Of a stretch of DNA of 39,878 nucleotides, positions 26,361 through 34,120 are shown piece by piece. The position numbers and the translations under genes are program-made. Source of the stretch: Spartobacteria bacterium (GTDB lineage: Bacteria > Verrucomicrobiota > Verrucomicrobiia > Chthoniobacterales > Chthoniobacteraceae); assembly GCA_025355595.1 (NCBI GenBank), contig JANXZI010000044.1, forward strand, positions 1 through 39,878, in the 5' to 3' direction. Under the pieces are notes generated by a model. It was not told the DNA's origin. It worked only from the letters and a program-made list of their open reading frames with translations, and did not search any database. How positions within the stretch are numbered: position 1 is the first letter of the stretch; the number at the start of each line of letters is the position of its first letter.

Positions 26361-26380
26361 GCCGACGAGTCGCCCCTACA
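26361..26380. repeat. CGACGA-type intergenic palindrome (partial copy)
   Basis: GCCGACGAGTCGCCCCTACA is a variant of the GCCGACGA-TCGTCGGC repeat found at 29286, 29392, 33912 and 34047. Such short palindromes outside genes resemble REP sequences. Only half of the palindrome is well preserved here. 26381-26452 contains nothing else recognisable. Confidence 0.35.
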
Positions 26381-26452
26381 TTTGCGCATCGCCGCCAAGC
26401 GGTGGCACGTTTCGCGGCTGCCGTTCGGCGTGCGGCATCCTGCCCGCCGCAG

Positions 26453-26713
26453 CTACGGCCGGTTTGCCACCACGTAGTCGTGCAGCGAATTCACCGTCGC
26501 GAGCGCCTGCTTTGCGGCGTCGGAATTCGGCACCTTCACGCCGAAGTGCTTCTCCAGGCCGACTACGAGTTCCAGCGCGTCAATCGAATCGAGACCCAAT
26601 CCTTCCGGGCCGAACAGCGGCATGTCGTCGCGAATCTCTTCCTTCGTCACTTTGAGCATGAGGCTCTCCACCATCATCGTCTTGATCGCGTCGCGGAGAT
26701 TTTCGTTGGCCAT
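26453..26713 (-). CDS. Acyl carrier protein
   Basis: The 86-residue protein starts at the ATG at 26713; longer readings would run into the repeat and the opposite gene. It is a typical ACP: a four-helix acidic protein with the phosphopantetheine attachment serine in LGLDSIDALELV (Ser43). The insert GPEGLGLDS before the serine and the C-terminal NSLHDYVVANRP resemble the second-type ACPs that sit apart from the main fatty acid synthesis cluster. No fab genes are adjacent, so its partner synthase is unknown. It is divergent from tlyA across a heptamer-repeat hairpin. Confidence 0.9.
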   Translation of the reverse strand: MANENLRDAIKTMMVESLMLKVTKEEIRDDMPLFGPEGLGLDSIDALELVVGLEKHFGVKVPNSDAAKQALATVNSLHDYVVANRP

Positions 26714-26726
26714 GGTTTGAATTGGA

Positions 26727-26798
26727 GATTGCGATTGCGGATTGCGGATGGTTGTTGCGCGCGCAGTGAAATCCGCAATCCGCAATCCGCAATCCGCA
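26727..26798. repeat. Heptamer repeat array forming a large hairpin
   Basis: Four tandem copies of ATCCGCA lie at 26771-26798. Upstream, at about 26727-26749, are the complementary units (TTGCGGA type) in reverse orientation, so the DNA or RNA can fold into a stem of about 20 bp with a loop of about 21 bases. It fills the space between the divergent acp and tlyA genes and reaches within three bases of the tlyA start codon. This could affect transcription or initiation of both genes, or may be a selfish repeat. Confidence 0.7.
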
Positions 26799-26800
26799 AT

Positions 26801-27571
26801 TTGAAAACCCGGCTCGACCAACTCCTCTTTTCGCGCGGGCTCTTCGAGAGCCGGGAAAAGGCGCGGCGTGCGATCATGGCCGGGCAAGTGCGCGTCGCAG
26901 GTCATGTCGTGGACAAGGCGAGCCGGGAGTTTGCCGACGATGCGGCGGAAATCGAAGTCGCAGTGCCGGAGCGATACGTCGGTCGCGGTGGGTTCAAGCT
27001 CGAAGCTGCGCTCGCGCACTTTGCGATCAATCCCACCGGCCTCACATGCCTCGACATCGGCGCGAGCACGGGCGGCTTCACCGACTGCCTGCTGCAACAC
27101 GGCGCCGCGAAGGTGTGGGCGATTGATGTCGGCCACAGCCAGCTCGACTGGCGCATCCGCAGCGACGCACGCGTCGTCGTCCGCGAAAAACTGAACGCGC
27201 GGCATCTCACGCGCGACGACATTCCCGATCCCATCGCGCTCGCCGTCGCGGACGTGTCGTTCATCTCGCTCACGCTCATCTTGCCGCCCGCGCTCGGATT
27301 GCTTACCTCTGGCGGCGTGATCATCCCGCTCATCAAGCCGCAATTCGAACTCCGCCGCGGCCAAGTCAGCCGCGGCGGCATCGTGCACGATCCCCTCCTG
27401 CACGATGCGGCGGTCGCACGCATCCATGATTTTGTGGAAAAGATGCCCGCGTCTCCGCGCGCCGATGGCACTCCGGTGCGGCTGGAATGGTGCGGCCACA
27501 TTGCATCCCCGATCCTCGGCGGAGAGGGCAACAAGGAGTTTCTCGCATGTCTGCGCGCCACCTCGGCCTGA
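26801..27571 (+). CDS. tlyA: TlyA-family rRNA 2'-O-methyltransferase / hemolysin-like protein
   Basis: The product has 256 residues from a TTG at 26801, the only start that keeps the full S4 domain (RLDQLLFSRGLFESREKARR, about 4-23, to about 60). The FtsJ-like methyltransferase part has the SAM loop CLDIGASTGGFTDCLL (83-98), the AIDVGHSQLDW block (107-117) and IPLIKPQFE (175-183). TlyA methylates riboses in 16S/23S rRNA; some members are called hemolysins. No ATG or clear Shine-Dalgarno precedes the TTG; the heptamer hairpin occupies that place. It overlaps nadK by 25 bases. Confidence 0.88.
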   Translation: MKTRLDQLLFSRGLFESREKARRAIMAGQVRVAGHVVDKASREFADDAAEIEVAVPERYVGRGGFKLEAALAHFAINPTGLTCLDIGASTGGFTDCLLQHGAAKVWAIDVGHSQLDWRIRSDARVVVREKLNARHLTRDDIPDPIALAVADVSFISLTLILPPALGLLTSGGVIIPLIKPQFELRRGQVSRGGIVHDPLLHDAAVARIHDFVEKMPASPRADGTPVRLEWCGHIASPILGGEGNKEFLACLRATSA

Positions 27572-28413
27572 TCGCGAATGACAGCAAGCCCGGCGCGCGC
27601 GAACTCGTCGCCGCGCTCGTGCGCGAATTCGCCGCGCATCCCGTGGAGCTTCATCTCGACCACCGCGCGGCGCGGCTGATCGGAGTGGAAAAATCCGCCT
27701 CGGAATCCGAACTCGCCACGCGCTGCGAGTTGCTCGTCGTGCTCGGCGGTGACGGCACGATCCTCGATGCGCTGCACGCGCTCGGCGACACGTTGCGCCC
27801 GCTTTTTGGCATCAATCTCGGCTCGCTCGGCTTCCTCACCACGGTTGGTGCGACCGAGCATCAGCGCGCGGTGGATGCGATCGTCGCGGGCGACTACATG
27901 CTGAGTGAACGCACACTGCTGAAAGTCGAGATCGTGCGCGACGGCGCGGTGATCCTTTCGCGCAATGTCCTGAATGATGCCGTCGCCAGCCGCGGTGAAA
28001 TCTCGCGCCTCGTACGGCTGAATGTCCGAATCGGCGACACCATGCTCACGCAATACAATGCCGACGGCCTCATCGTCGCCACGCCCACGGGCAGCACGGC
28101 GTACAGCCTCAGCGCAGGCGGCCCCATTCTCGATCCGGACAGCGGCGTCTTCATCGTGAATCCCATCTGCCCGCACGTGCTCACGAACCGCGCCGTGATC
28201 GTTGCCGACAGCACGCCCATCTCCCTCACGCCCGCGGATGAGGCACCGGATGTCATCCTCACGCTCGACGGCCGCGTGGTTCAGCGCATCGAGCGCGGCG
28301 ACGTGATCCGCATCACCCGTGCGCCGCAGCGCCTGCCGCTCGCCATGCTGCCGGGCGTCTCGTTCTTCGACGTGCTGAGACAGAAGTTGAAATGGAGCGG
28401 CGCAGCCGTTTGA
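27547..28413 (+). CDS. nadK: NAD kinase
   Basis: The 288-residue protein has the ATP-NAD kinase motif LGGDGTILDALH (66-77), with the GGDG essential for catalysis, and the second family block ADGLIVATPTGSTAYSLSAG (about 172-191). NadK phosphorylates NAD to NADP in the cytoplasm. The ATG at 27547 lies inside the end of tlyA, so the two are probably co-translated; the next gene starts 9 bases after its stop. The tlyA-nadK pairing is common in bacteria. Confidence 0.95.
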   Translation: MSARHLGLIANDSKPGARELVAALVREFAAHPVELHLDHRAARLIGVEKSASESELATRCELLVVLGGDGTILDALHALGDTLRPLFGINLGSLGFLTTVGATEHQRAVDAIVAGDYMLSERTLLKVEIVRDGAVILSRNVLNDAVASRGEISRLVRLNVRIGDTMLTQYNADGLIVATPTGSTAYSLSAGGPILDPDSGVFIVNPICPHVLTNRAVIVADSTPISLTPADEAPDVILTLDGRVVQRIERGDVIRITRAPQRLPLAMLPGVSFFDVLRQKLKWSGAAV

Positions 28414-28422
28414 TTTTCGAAA

Positions 28423-29283
28423 ATGTCCCGCATGATCCATCGCACCGCAGTCGCAGCGCTCACGTTCGCAGCGCTCTCATTCGCACCGGCGGAATCCGCC
28501 GCGCAAAAGCCCGCGAACCCTGCACCGCGAGCGGTGCCCGCCGTGCCTGCGAAGCCCTCGGTCTCCGACCACATGCGCGAGGAACTCGGCATCAATGAAT
28601 TCACCACTCCGAGCATCGCCGTGCTGCTGAAGGCGCTCACCGCCCTGCGGCCCGTGCCCTACGACGAGGTCGCGCGCGAACTCCCGGCGCAGAATCCCGC
28701 CGACCGCGCGCGCCTCGCCCTCTCGACCGGCGCGGTGATTGCGGATGGCTTCCTCGCCGTCGTCGCGGAAAAGCAGTCGCGCATCGAGCCCATCGCGCGC
28801 GCGCTGCTGCGGCAGGCAAAGGGTCTCGGCGTCGGCGAACACGTCACGCGCCACAGCCGCAGCATCCTCGAAAAGGCGCTCGTGAAAAACTGGACCGGCA
28901 TCCACACGGAACTCACCGGCACGCAGCGCGACGTGGAAGGCGGCATGATGGCACTGCGCGACGAGGAGATCTCGCATCTCGTCGCGCTCGGCGGCTGGTG
29001 GCGCGGGCTGGAGATCTCGTCCGGCATCCTCTCGGCCCACTACACCACGGACGGCGCGACGCTCATGGCGCAGCCCGCGGTGATTGATTATTTCACCGAC
29101 CGCATCTCGACGATGAATCCGAATTTCAAAAAGACGAAGCTGTGGGCCGGCCTGAACGACAACCTTGCCGAAGTGCGCAAGCTCGCCGTGAAGCCGGACA
29201 AGGCCGTGCCGAGCGTCGAGGAAGTGAAGGCCATCCGCGTGCTCGCAAAGGCGATGAACGATCTCATCGCCACGGCCGAGTAG
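28423..29283 (+). CDS. Secreted protein of unknown function
   Basis: The 286-residue protein has a signal peptide at about 1-27 (MIHRTAVAALTFAALSFAPA in its core), then a proline/alanine-rich linker (about 30-47). The mature part is largely alpha-helical with conserved-looking blocks ELGINEFTTPSIAVLLKAL, STGAVIADGFLAVVAEKQ and ISHLVALGGWWRGLEISSGI. No enzyme motif or cysteine is evident. It is 9 bases after nadK, so likely in that operon. The start could also be the ATG three codons on. I do not recognise the family. Confidence 0.75.
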   Translation: MSRMIHRTAVAALTFAALSFAPAESAAQKPANPAPRAVPAVPAKPSVSDHMREELGINEFTTPSIAVLLKALTALRPVPYDEVARELPAQNPADRARLALSTGAVIADGFLAVVAEKQSRIEPIARALLRQAKGLGVGEHVTRHSRSILEKALVKNWTGIHTELTGTQRDVEGGMMALRDEEISHLVALGGWWRGLEISSGILSAHYTTDGATLMAQPAVIDYFTDRISTMNPNFKKTKLWAGLNDNLAEVRKLAVKPDKAVPSVEEVKAIRVLAKAMNDLIATAE

Positions 29284-29285
29284 CG

Positions 29286-29408
29286 CAGACGATTCGTCGG
29301 CATACGGCGTGCGATTTGCGACAGCGCGCTCGTTTCACCGCTGCGCCGCATTTTCCAAGATTGCGCGAGCTCTGTGCCGCACACGACTTCAGCCGACGAC
29401 TCGTCGGC
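29286..29408. repeat. Pair of GACGA-TCGTC palindromes
   Basis: AGACGATTCGTCGGC at 29287-29301 and the perfect palindrome GCCGACGACTCGTCGGC at 29392-29408 lie in the 217-bp gap before the Mrp gene. They belong to the same repeat family as copies at 26361, 33912 and 34047. The gap has no gene. Confidence 0.45.
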
Positions 29409-29500
29409 GCCACATTGGGCGGCACGGCATTTCAGCCCGCGCTTGCTTCGCGTCGCTCTCGCCGCTTCCGTGTCCCGCCCGCTCCCGCAAGAATACCGAC

Positions 29501-30547
29501 ATGCCCACCACCGACGCCATCCGCCAGCAACTCGCCACGGTTAAATATCCCGGGTTCAGCCGCGACATCATCAGCTTTGGCCTCGTGAAGGACATCGTCA
29601 TCACGGGCACCGAGGTCTCCGTGCAGCTCGCGATCACCGCGGCGGACGCGAAGATTCCCGCGCAGATCAAGGCGGAGGCCGAGGCTGCGATCCGCACGCT
29701 CGCGGATGTCACGAAGGCCACTGTGCGCGTGGACATTCACGCCCCGCAGCAGGCGGCTGTCGCGGGCGGTGCGATGCCGCAGACGTCGATCCCCGGCGTG
29801 AAGCACGTCATCGCCGTCGGCAGCGGGAAGGGCGGTGTCGGCAAGAGCACTGTCGCCGCGAACCTTGCGTGCGCGCTGCTCGCCGCGGGTGCGAGAGTCG
29901 GCCTGTGCGACTGCGACCTCTACGGCCCGAGCATCGGCGTGATGTTTGGCACGAGCGAGCGACCCATGGCCGACGAAGAGAACCGCATCATCCCCATCGA
30001 GCGCCACGGGCTGAAACTGATGAGCATGGGCTTCCTGCTCGATGACGCCGCGCCCGCAATCCTGCGCGGCCCGATGGTCACCAAATACACGCAGCAATTT
30101 CTCCGGCAGGTGAACTGGGACGGCCTCGACTACCTCATCCTCGACCTGCCGCCCGGCACGGGCGACATCCAGCTCACCATCGTGCAGACCGTCGCGCTCG
30201 CGGGTGCTATCATCGTCACCACGCCGCAGGAAGTCGCACTCATTGATGCGCGCAAGGCCGCCTCAATGTTTGAAAAGGTGAACGTGCCCGTGCTCGGCAT
30301 CATCGAAAACATGAGCTACTTCCTCTGCCCGAGCGACGGGAAGCGCTACGATATTTTCGGCAGCGGCGGCGGACAGCGCGAAGCAGATCGCTTGAAAGTC
30401 CCGCTGCTCGGCCGGGTGCCGATCGACATCGCCACGCGCGAGGCGGGTGACAAAGGCGCGCCGATCGTCATCGTCGAGCCCACGAGTTCCATCGCGAAGA
30501 CCTTCGGCAACATCGCGGCGAAACTGCGCGAGGCAGTACCTGCCTGA
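29501..30547 (+). CDS. mrp: Mrp/ApbC (NBP35-like) P-loop ATPase, iron-sulfur carrier family
   Basis: The 348-residue protein starts at 29501; longer readings cover intergenic repeat sequence. A DUF59/MIP18 domain spans about 5-80. The Mrp ATPase has the deviant Walker A GKGGVGKST (109-117), CDCDLYGPS (136-144) and YLILDLPPGTGD (211-222). The family delivers Fe-S clusters to apoproteins and usually holds a cluster on a CxxC motif; here the equivalent site is YFLCPSDGKRYDIF, with Cys276 but no second cysteine. Single-cysteine variants exist in other bacteria as I recall, so it may still work as a dimer or in a different role. Confidence 0.9.
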   Translation: MPTTDAIRQQLATVKYPGFSRDIISFGLVKDIVITGTEVSVQLAITAADAKIPAQIKAEAEAAIRTLADVTKATVRVDIHAPQQAAVAGGAMPQTSIPGVKHVIAVGSGKGGVGKSTVAANLACALLAAGARVGLCDCDLYGPSIGVMFGTSERPMADEENRIIPIERHGLKLMSMGFLLDDAAPAILRGPMVTKYTQQFLRQVNWDGLDYLILDLPPGTGDIQLTIVQTVALAGAIIVTTPQEVALIDARKAASMFEKVNVPVLGIIENMSYFLCPSDGKRYDIFGSGGGQREADRLKVPLLGRVPIDIATREAGDKGAPIVIVEPTSSIAKTFGNIAAKLREAVPA

Positions 30548-30583
30548 GTGAGGCATGAAATTTCGCATCGCTGCTGCGGTGAG

Positions 30584-30736
30584 GGCCAAAGGCCCGCAAA
30601 CCTGCCAGCCCCGGGCAACGCCCTGGGTCATCGGCCACAAAATGATCCACGCCGTGAAGGGGCGGCTTCATCGTGTCTCGCCCCTTCAGGGATCTGGCTT
30701 TTTACGATCCAAACCCAGGGCGTTGCCCTAGGCTGG
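30584..30736. repeat. Inverted-repeat element (MITE/REP-like), copy 2
   Basis: A 24-bp arm CCAGCCCCGGGCAACGCCCT... at 30605-30628 is repeated in inverted orientation at 30713-30736 with two mismatches. Nested inside, TGAAGGGGCG (30655-30664) pairs perfectly with CGCCCCTTCA (30679-30688). A purine-rich lead-in AGGGCCAAAGGCCCG (30582-30596) matches copy 1 at 163-235. The element fills the gap between mrp and the MarR gene and carries no gene. Similar GGGCAACGCCC repeats are widespread in planctomycete and verrucomicrobial genomes as I recall. Confidence 0.7.
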
Positions 30737-30804
30737 CATAGCCTCCACCGTTGGTGCTCAGACATCACGCGCTCAAACTTTCTGACCGCCACAAGAAACT
30801 CACG

Positions 30805-31278
30805 ATGTCCGACAAGATCACGACGAAGGAATCCTCCCGACGGCTCCCGCCGCTGCTGCGCCGCGCGTGGTATTCGCTGAACCAGACTTTCCGCCACCGC
30901 ATCGCCCACCTCGGCATCACGCCGGATCAATACAGCATCCTCCGCTGGCTGCACGAGGGCGACGTGCGCGGCCTCACGCAGCAGACGATCACGGATCTCA
31001 TGGCAAGCGATCCGAACACGATCACCTCGATTTTGCGCCGCATGGAAAACGCCGCGCTCGTCTCGCGCCACCCGCACGAGACGGATCGCCGCGCACGCCG
31101 CGTGCGCCTCGAAACGAAGGGCCACCGCGTTTTCACCGAGGCTTACGCGGCCGCGCGCATGCTCCAGGAAGAAACGCTCTCCGTGATTCCAGAATCCCGG
31201 CGCGCGCGCTTCCTGGCCGATCTCGATACCGTCGCGGAAGCCTGCTCCGAGGCAGCGAACCGGAAGAAGCCCGCGTAA
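30805..31278 (+). CDS. MarR-family transcriptional regulator
   Basis: The 157-residue protein starts at the ATG at 30805. It has the MarR winged-helix layout: dimerisation helix (RRAWYSLNQTFRHRIAHLG), then LTQQTITDLMASDPNTITSI as the recognition helices, and the wing RHPHETDRRARRVRLETKG, which carries the D-x-R motif (TDRRA) typical of MarR proteins. It likely senses a small ligand and represses nearby genes; its target is unknown. The convergent rhaB gene ends 137 bases downstream, in a gap with nothing recognisable. Confidence 0.88.
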   Translation: MSDKITTKESSRRLPPLLRRAWYSLNQTFRHRIAHLGITPDQYSILRWLHEGDVRGLTQQTITDLMASDPNTITSILRRMENAALVSRHPHETDRRARRVRLETKGHRVFTEAYAAARMLQEETLSVIPESRRARFLADLDTVAEACSEAANRKKPA

Positions 31279-31415
31279 AAACCGCGCGCGGTGTTCGTCG
31301 CAAATCTCGTGGAAACGCACGGTGGCGAAACCAGTCGCCGAGCCTTTCCCAGCCCCGGCAATCCAGCCTGTGCCTTGCGAGATCCGGCATTGGAAAATCC
31401 CGGCTACCGATCCGC

Positions 31416-32882
31416 TCACCCAAACTTCGAAAACCGCGCGTGTGCATCACTCCAGCGCGACGCTGTGCGCGGCGTGAATGTCTCCACCGGGAATGACGCC
31501 TTCACGATGGCGCGGAGTGCCGCGTGGCTCGCGATGTGCCCGAGCGTGAGCGCTTGGAGAAGGACGTTGCCGATCGCCGTGGCCTCGACCGGGCCGGCGA
31601 TGACGGTGCGGTCGATCGAATCCGCGGTCATTTGGTTTAGCAGCGCATTCCTGCTGCCTCCGCCGACGATGTGCAGCGTGGGCAGCTTTTTTCCCGTCAC
31701 CGTTTCCATCTGCGTCATCAGCCCGGCGTACATGCACGCGAGGCTCTCCATTGCGCAGCGGGCAAATTGCCCCGGCGTTTCGGGCTGCGGCTGCCCGGTC
31801 GCGCGGCAAAACTCGCGGATCGTTGCGGGCATGTTATCCGGCCGCAGGAACACCGGGTCCGTCGGATTCACGAGCGAACGGAACGGCGCGGCCGCGGCGG
31901 CGAGCAGGGTCAGTTCGGAATAGTCGAACTCGCGCCCTTCATTTGCCCATGCACGGCGGCACTCCTGCAGAATCCAGAGCCCGCTCGCATTTCGCAGGAA
32001 ACGCGACGTCCCACCGACACCGGTTTCATTCGTGAAATTCGCTGCGCGGCCCGCCCCGCTGATCAGCGGCGAAGGAAGCTCCATGCCCGCAAGCGACCAT
32101 GTGCCACTGCTGAGGTACGCCCAGCCGTCGCCCTCCGCGGGCACCGCGGCCACGGCGGCGGCGGTGTCATGCACGCAGCCTGCGACGACTTCGATCGCTC
32201 CGAGTCCGGTCTCCGCCTGCGCCTGTGGCGTGAGCCTGCCGAGCCGCGTACACGGCGGAACGACTTCTGGAAAAATACTTCGCGGCAGACCGGCGAGACG
32301 AATCACCTGGTCGCTCCACATCCGGGTCACGGGATTCCACGCCTGTGTCGTGCTAGCGTTGCTCTCCTCCTGCACCGCGCGGCCGCTGAGCAAAAAATGA
32401 AACCAGTCGCCGATCATCAGGAAGCGCTCGGTGAGTGCGAACAGTTCCGGGGCGAACTTTTTTTCCGCAGCCAGTTGATACAGCGTGTTGATCGCGAGAA
32501 ACTGCGAGCCCGTCTCCTCGTAGATCGCTTCGCTGTGCGGCCCGGCGATTTCCGCGTACGGTCTCTTGGTGCGCAGATCGCGATAGCAAAACGGCAGCCT
32601 CAGCATCGGCTCGCCACTGCTCATCAGCACGTAATCCACGCCCCACGAATCCACGCTGATGCTCGCGACCGGAAGTTTGCGCAGGGCGACTTTCCTCAGC
32701 CCGGCCTTCACGTCCTCCCACAGTCGCGGCACGTCCCAGCGCAGCGTGCCTTGTAAATGGAGCGGCCCGTTTGGAAAGCGATGCATTTCCTCCAGCGCGA
32801 GGTTTCCTTCCGCGAGACTGCCGAGCATCACGCGGCCGCTCTCTGCACCGAGGTCCACGGCGATGTAATGGTGCACGCTCAT
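31416..32882 (-). CDS. rhaB: Rhamnulokinase
   Basis: The 488-residue protein has the FGGY sugar-kinase fold: AVDLGAESGRVMLG (phosphate 1) near the N-terminus, ISVDSWGVDYVLM, the RhaB-specific CYRDLRT, and HIVGGGSRNALLNQM (adenosine motif) near the C-terminus. It phosphorylates L-rhamnulose to rhamnulose-1-phosphate. No isomerase or aldolase gene is nearby, so the pathway is split or the enzyme is used elsewhere. The 208-bp gap upstream (32883-33090) contains only a short direct repeat (GTGAAGAACT near 32976 and 33030). Confidence 0.92.
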   Translation of the reverse strand: MSVHHYIAVDLGAESGRVMLGSLAEGNLALEEMHRFPNGPLHLQGTLRWDVPRLWEDVKAGLRKVALRKLPVASISVDSWGVDYVLMSSGEPMLRLPFCYRDLRTKRPYAEIAGPHSEAIYEETGSQFLAINTLYQLAAEKKFAPELFALTERFLMIGDWFHFLLSGRAVQEESNASTTQAWNPVTRMWSDQVIRLAGLPRSIFPEVVPPCTRLGRLTPQAQAETGLGAIEVVAGCVHDTAAAVAAVPAEGDGWAYLSSGTWSLAGMELPSPLISGAGRAANFTNETGVGGTSRFLRNASGLWILQECRRAWANEGREFDYSELTLLAAAAAPFRSLVNPTDPVFLRPDNMPATIREFCRATGQPQPETPGQFARCAMESLACMYAGLMTQMETVTGKKLPTLHIVGGGSRNALLNQMTADSIDRTVIAGPVEATAIGNVLLQALTLGHIASHAALRAIVKASFPVETFTPRTASRWSDAHARFSKFG

Positions 32883-33090
32883 CTGCGTCGGACGGCAGGT
32901 TGTTCACATGCTGATCGGAGAAGTTCTATTTTCGAACGTCGATCCTTCTTCATCATAACCGTGTGAAGAACTCAGCCGACGGGCGTTCCACGCAGGAGCC
33001 ACGCGGGTTCCGCAAGGATCGGTGGCTGTGAAGAACTGAGGCACAGCGTTCGAGACAACTTCTGAAAGTCGGCACGCGGCATGTTGTTCG

Positions 33091-33840
33091 TCAGTTCTTC
33101 GCAGTTCTTGGTTTCTTATTCGCAGGCTTTCTCTTGGCCGGTTCAGCGGCAAATTCAGCGGTCTCCCAAAGCCGCTTGATCAGCGCGTCGCGGGCGGCGG
33201 CGGTCTCCGCGTCCTTCTTGCTGCGGCCTTTTCCTTCGCCGAGTTCGCTGCCGTTCCACGTCACTCTCGCGACGAAATCTTTCTGATGCTCGGGCCCCAC
33301 GGCGGAGAGAATCGGATAGACGGGACTCACCGGTGAGATCGCTTGGAGCACTTCCTGAAGCTGGCCTTTCGGGTTTTGATCCGGCGGGTCCACCTCGAGT
33401 GTGTCGAGGTCTTCGCGCGCCTCGGTGAGCACGATCCGGCGTGCGGTCACGTAATCCGAGTCGAGATAGATCGCACCGATGAGCGCCTCGTAGGCATCGG
33501 CGAGGGCGGAACTGCGCTCGCGTCCGCCGGAAGTTTCCTCGCCGCGGCCCATCATCAGATGCATGCCGAGGGAGAGCCGCTCCGCGTGCATTTTCAAGCC
33601 GTCGCGCGAGACGAGGCCGGAGCGCATCTTCGTGAGCTGGCCTTCGCTGAACTTTGGAAAATGATCGAACAGCCACTCGGTAAAGATGAGCTGGAGCACG
33701 GCGTCGCCGAGAAATTCCAGCCGCTGATTGTCGAAATGATGCCGCTGCGTCTCGTGCCCGAGCGACGGGTGCGTGAGCGCCTCCGCCAGCAGGAGCGGAT
33801 TGCGGAATTTATATTTCAATCGCTGTTCGAGGGGATTCAT
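33091..33840 (-). CDS. rnc: Ribonuclease III
   Basis: The 249-residue product starts at the ATG at 33840 (MNPLEQRLKYKF); longer readings run through intergenic repeats. The catalytic block is RLEFLGDAVLQLIFTE (40-55, with Glu42 and Asp46), and ADAYEALIGAIYLD (114-127) carries the second acidic pair. A dsRNA-binding domain spans about 155-225 (GQLQEVLQAI, GEGKGRSKKDAETAAARDAL). The C-terminus is a lysine-rich tail. It processes rRNA and structured mRNA. Confidence 0.94.
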   Translation of the reverse strand: MNPLEQRLKYKFRNPLLLAEALTHPSLGHETQRHHFDNQRLEFLGDAVLQLIFTEWLFDHFPKFSEGQLTKMRSGLVSRDGLKMHAERLSLGMHLMMGRGEETSGGRERSSALADAYEALIGAIYLDSDYVTARRIVLTEAREDLDTLEVDPPDQNPKGQLQEVLQAISPVSPVYPILSAVGPEHQKDFVARVTWNGSELGEGKGRSKKDAETAAARDALIKRLWETAEFAAEPAKRKPANKKPRTAKN

Positions 33841-33911
33841 CGGGGCGCAGATAAATAACTGACCATCCCGCAAAACGCTTTTGAAATTTGAGTTATTTCG
33901 AGTGCGGAGAA

Positions 33912-34068
33912 CTGTAGCGCCGACGATTCGCCGGCATAAAAAACGCGTGAGCGGAAACGAGGTACGAAGGCGTGCTACGCCTGTGCTCATCACCGTTCTG
34001 GACAGGACTTGAAAATTCCACGCGCCGATCTCTCGGGGCGCGCGGGGCCGACGATTCGTCGGCGCTAC
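33912..34068. repeat. 157-bp element bounded by CGACGA-type inverted repeats
   Basis: TAGCGCCGACGATTCGCCGGC at 33914-33934 is found inverted at 34047-34067 with two mismatches. The interior has no gene. It belongs to the same palindrome family as 29286-29408 and 26361. It separates the divergent rnc and binding-protein genes; the remaining bases of the 280-bp gap show no clear promoter. Confidence 0.55.
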
Positions 34069-34120
34069 GATAGCGGGACTGGAAAGCCGCACGCAGATCG
34101 TGCAACGTGCGCGTCCCGTG

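Noticed and set aside
26771..26798. Short tandem heptamers as a CRISPR array
   Set aside because: Units are 7 bp with no spacers, so this is a simple repeat/hairpin and not a CRISPR.
26902..28440. 512-codon minus-strand open frame opposite tlyA-nadK
   Set aside because: No recognisable domain, and the plus strand carries two well-conserved genes.
31279..31415. Possible regulatory RNA or terminator between marR and rhaB
   Set aside because: No convincing hairpin with a U-tract was found in this 137-bp gap.
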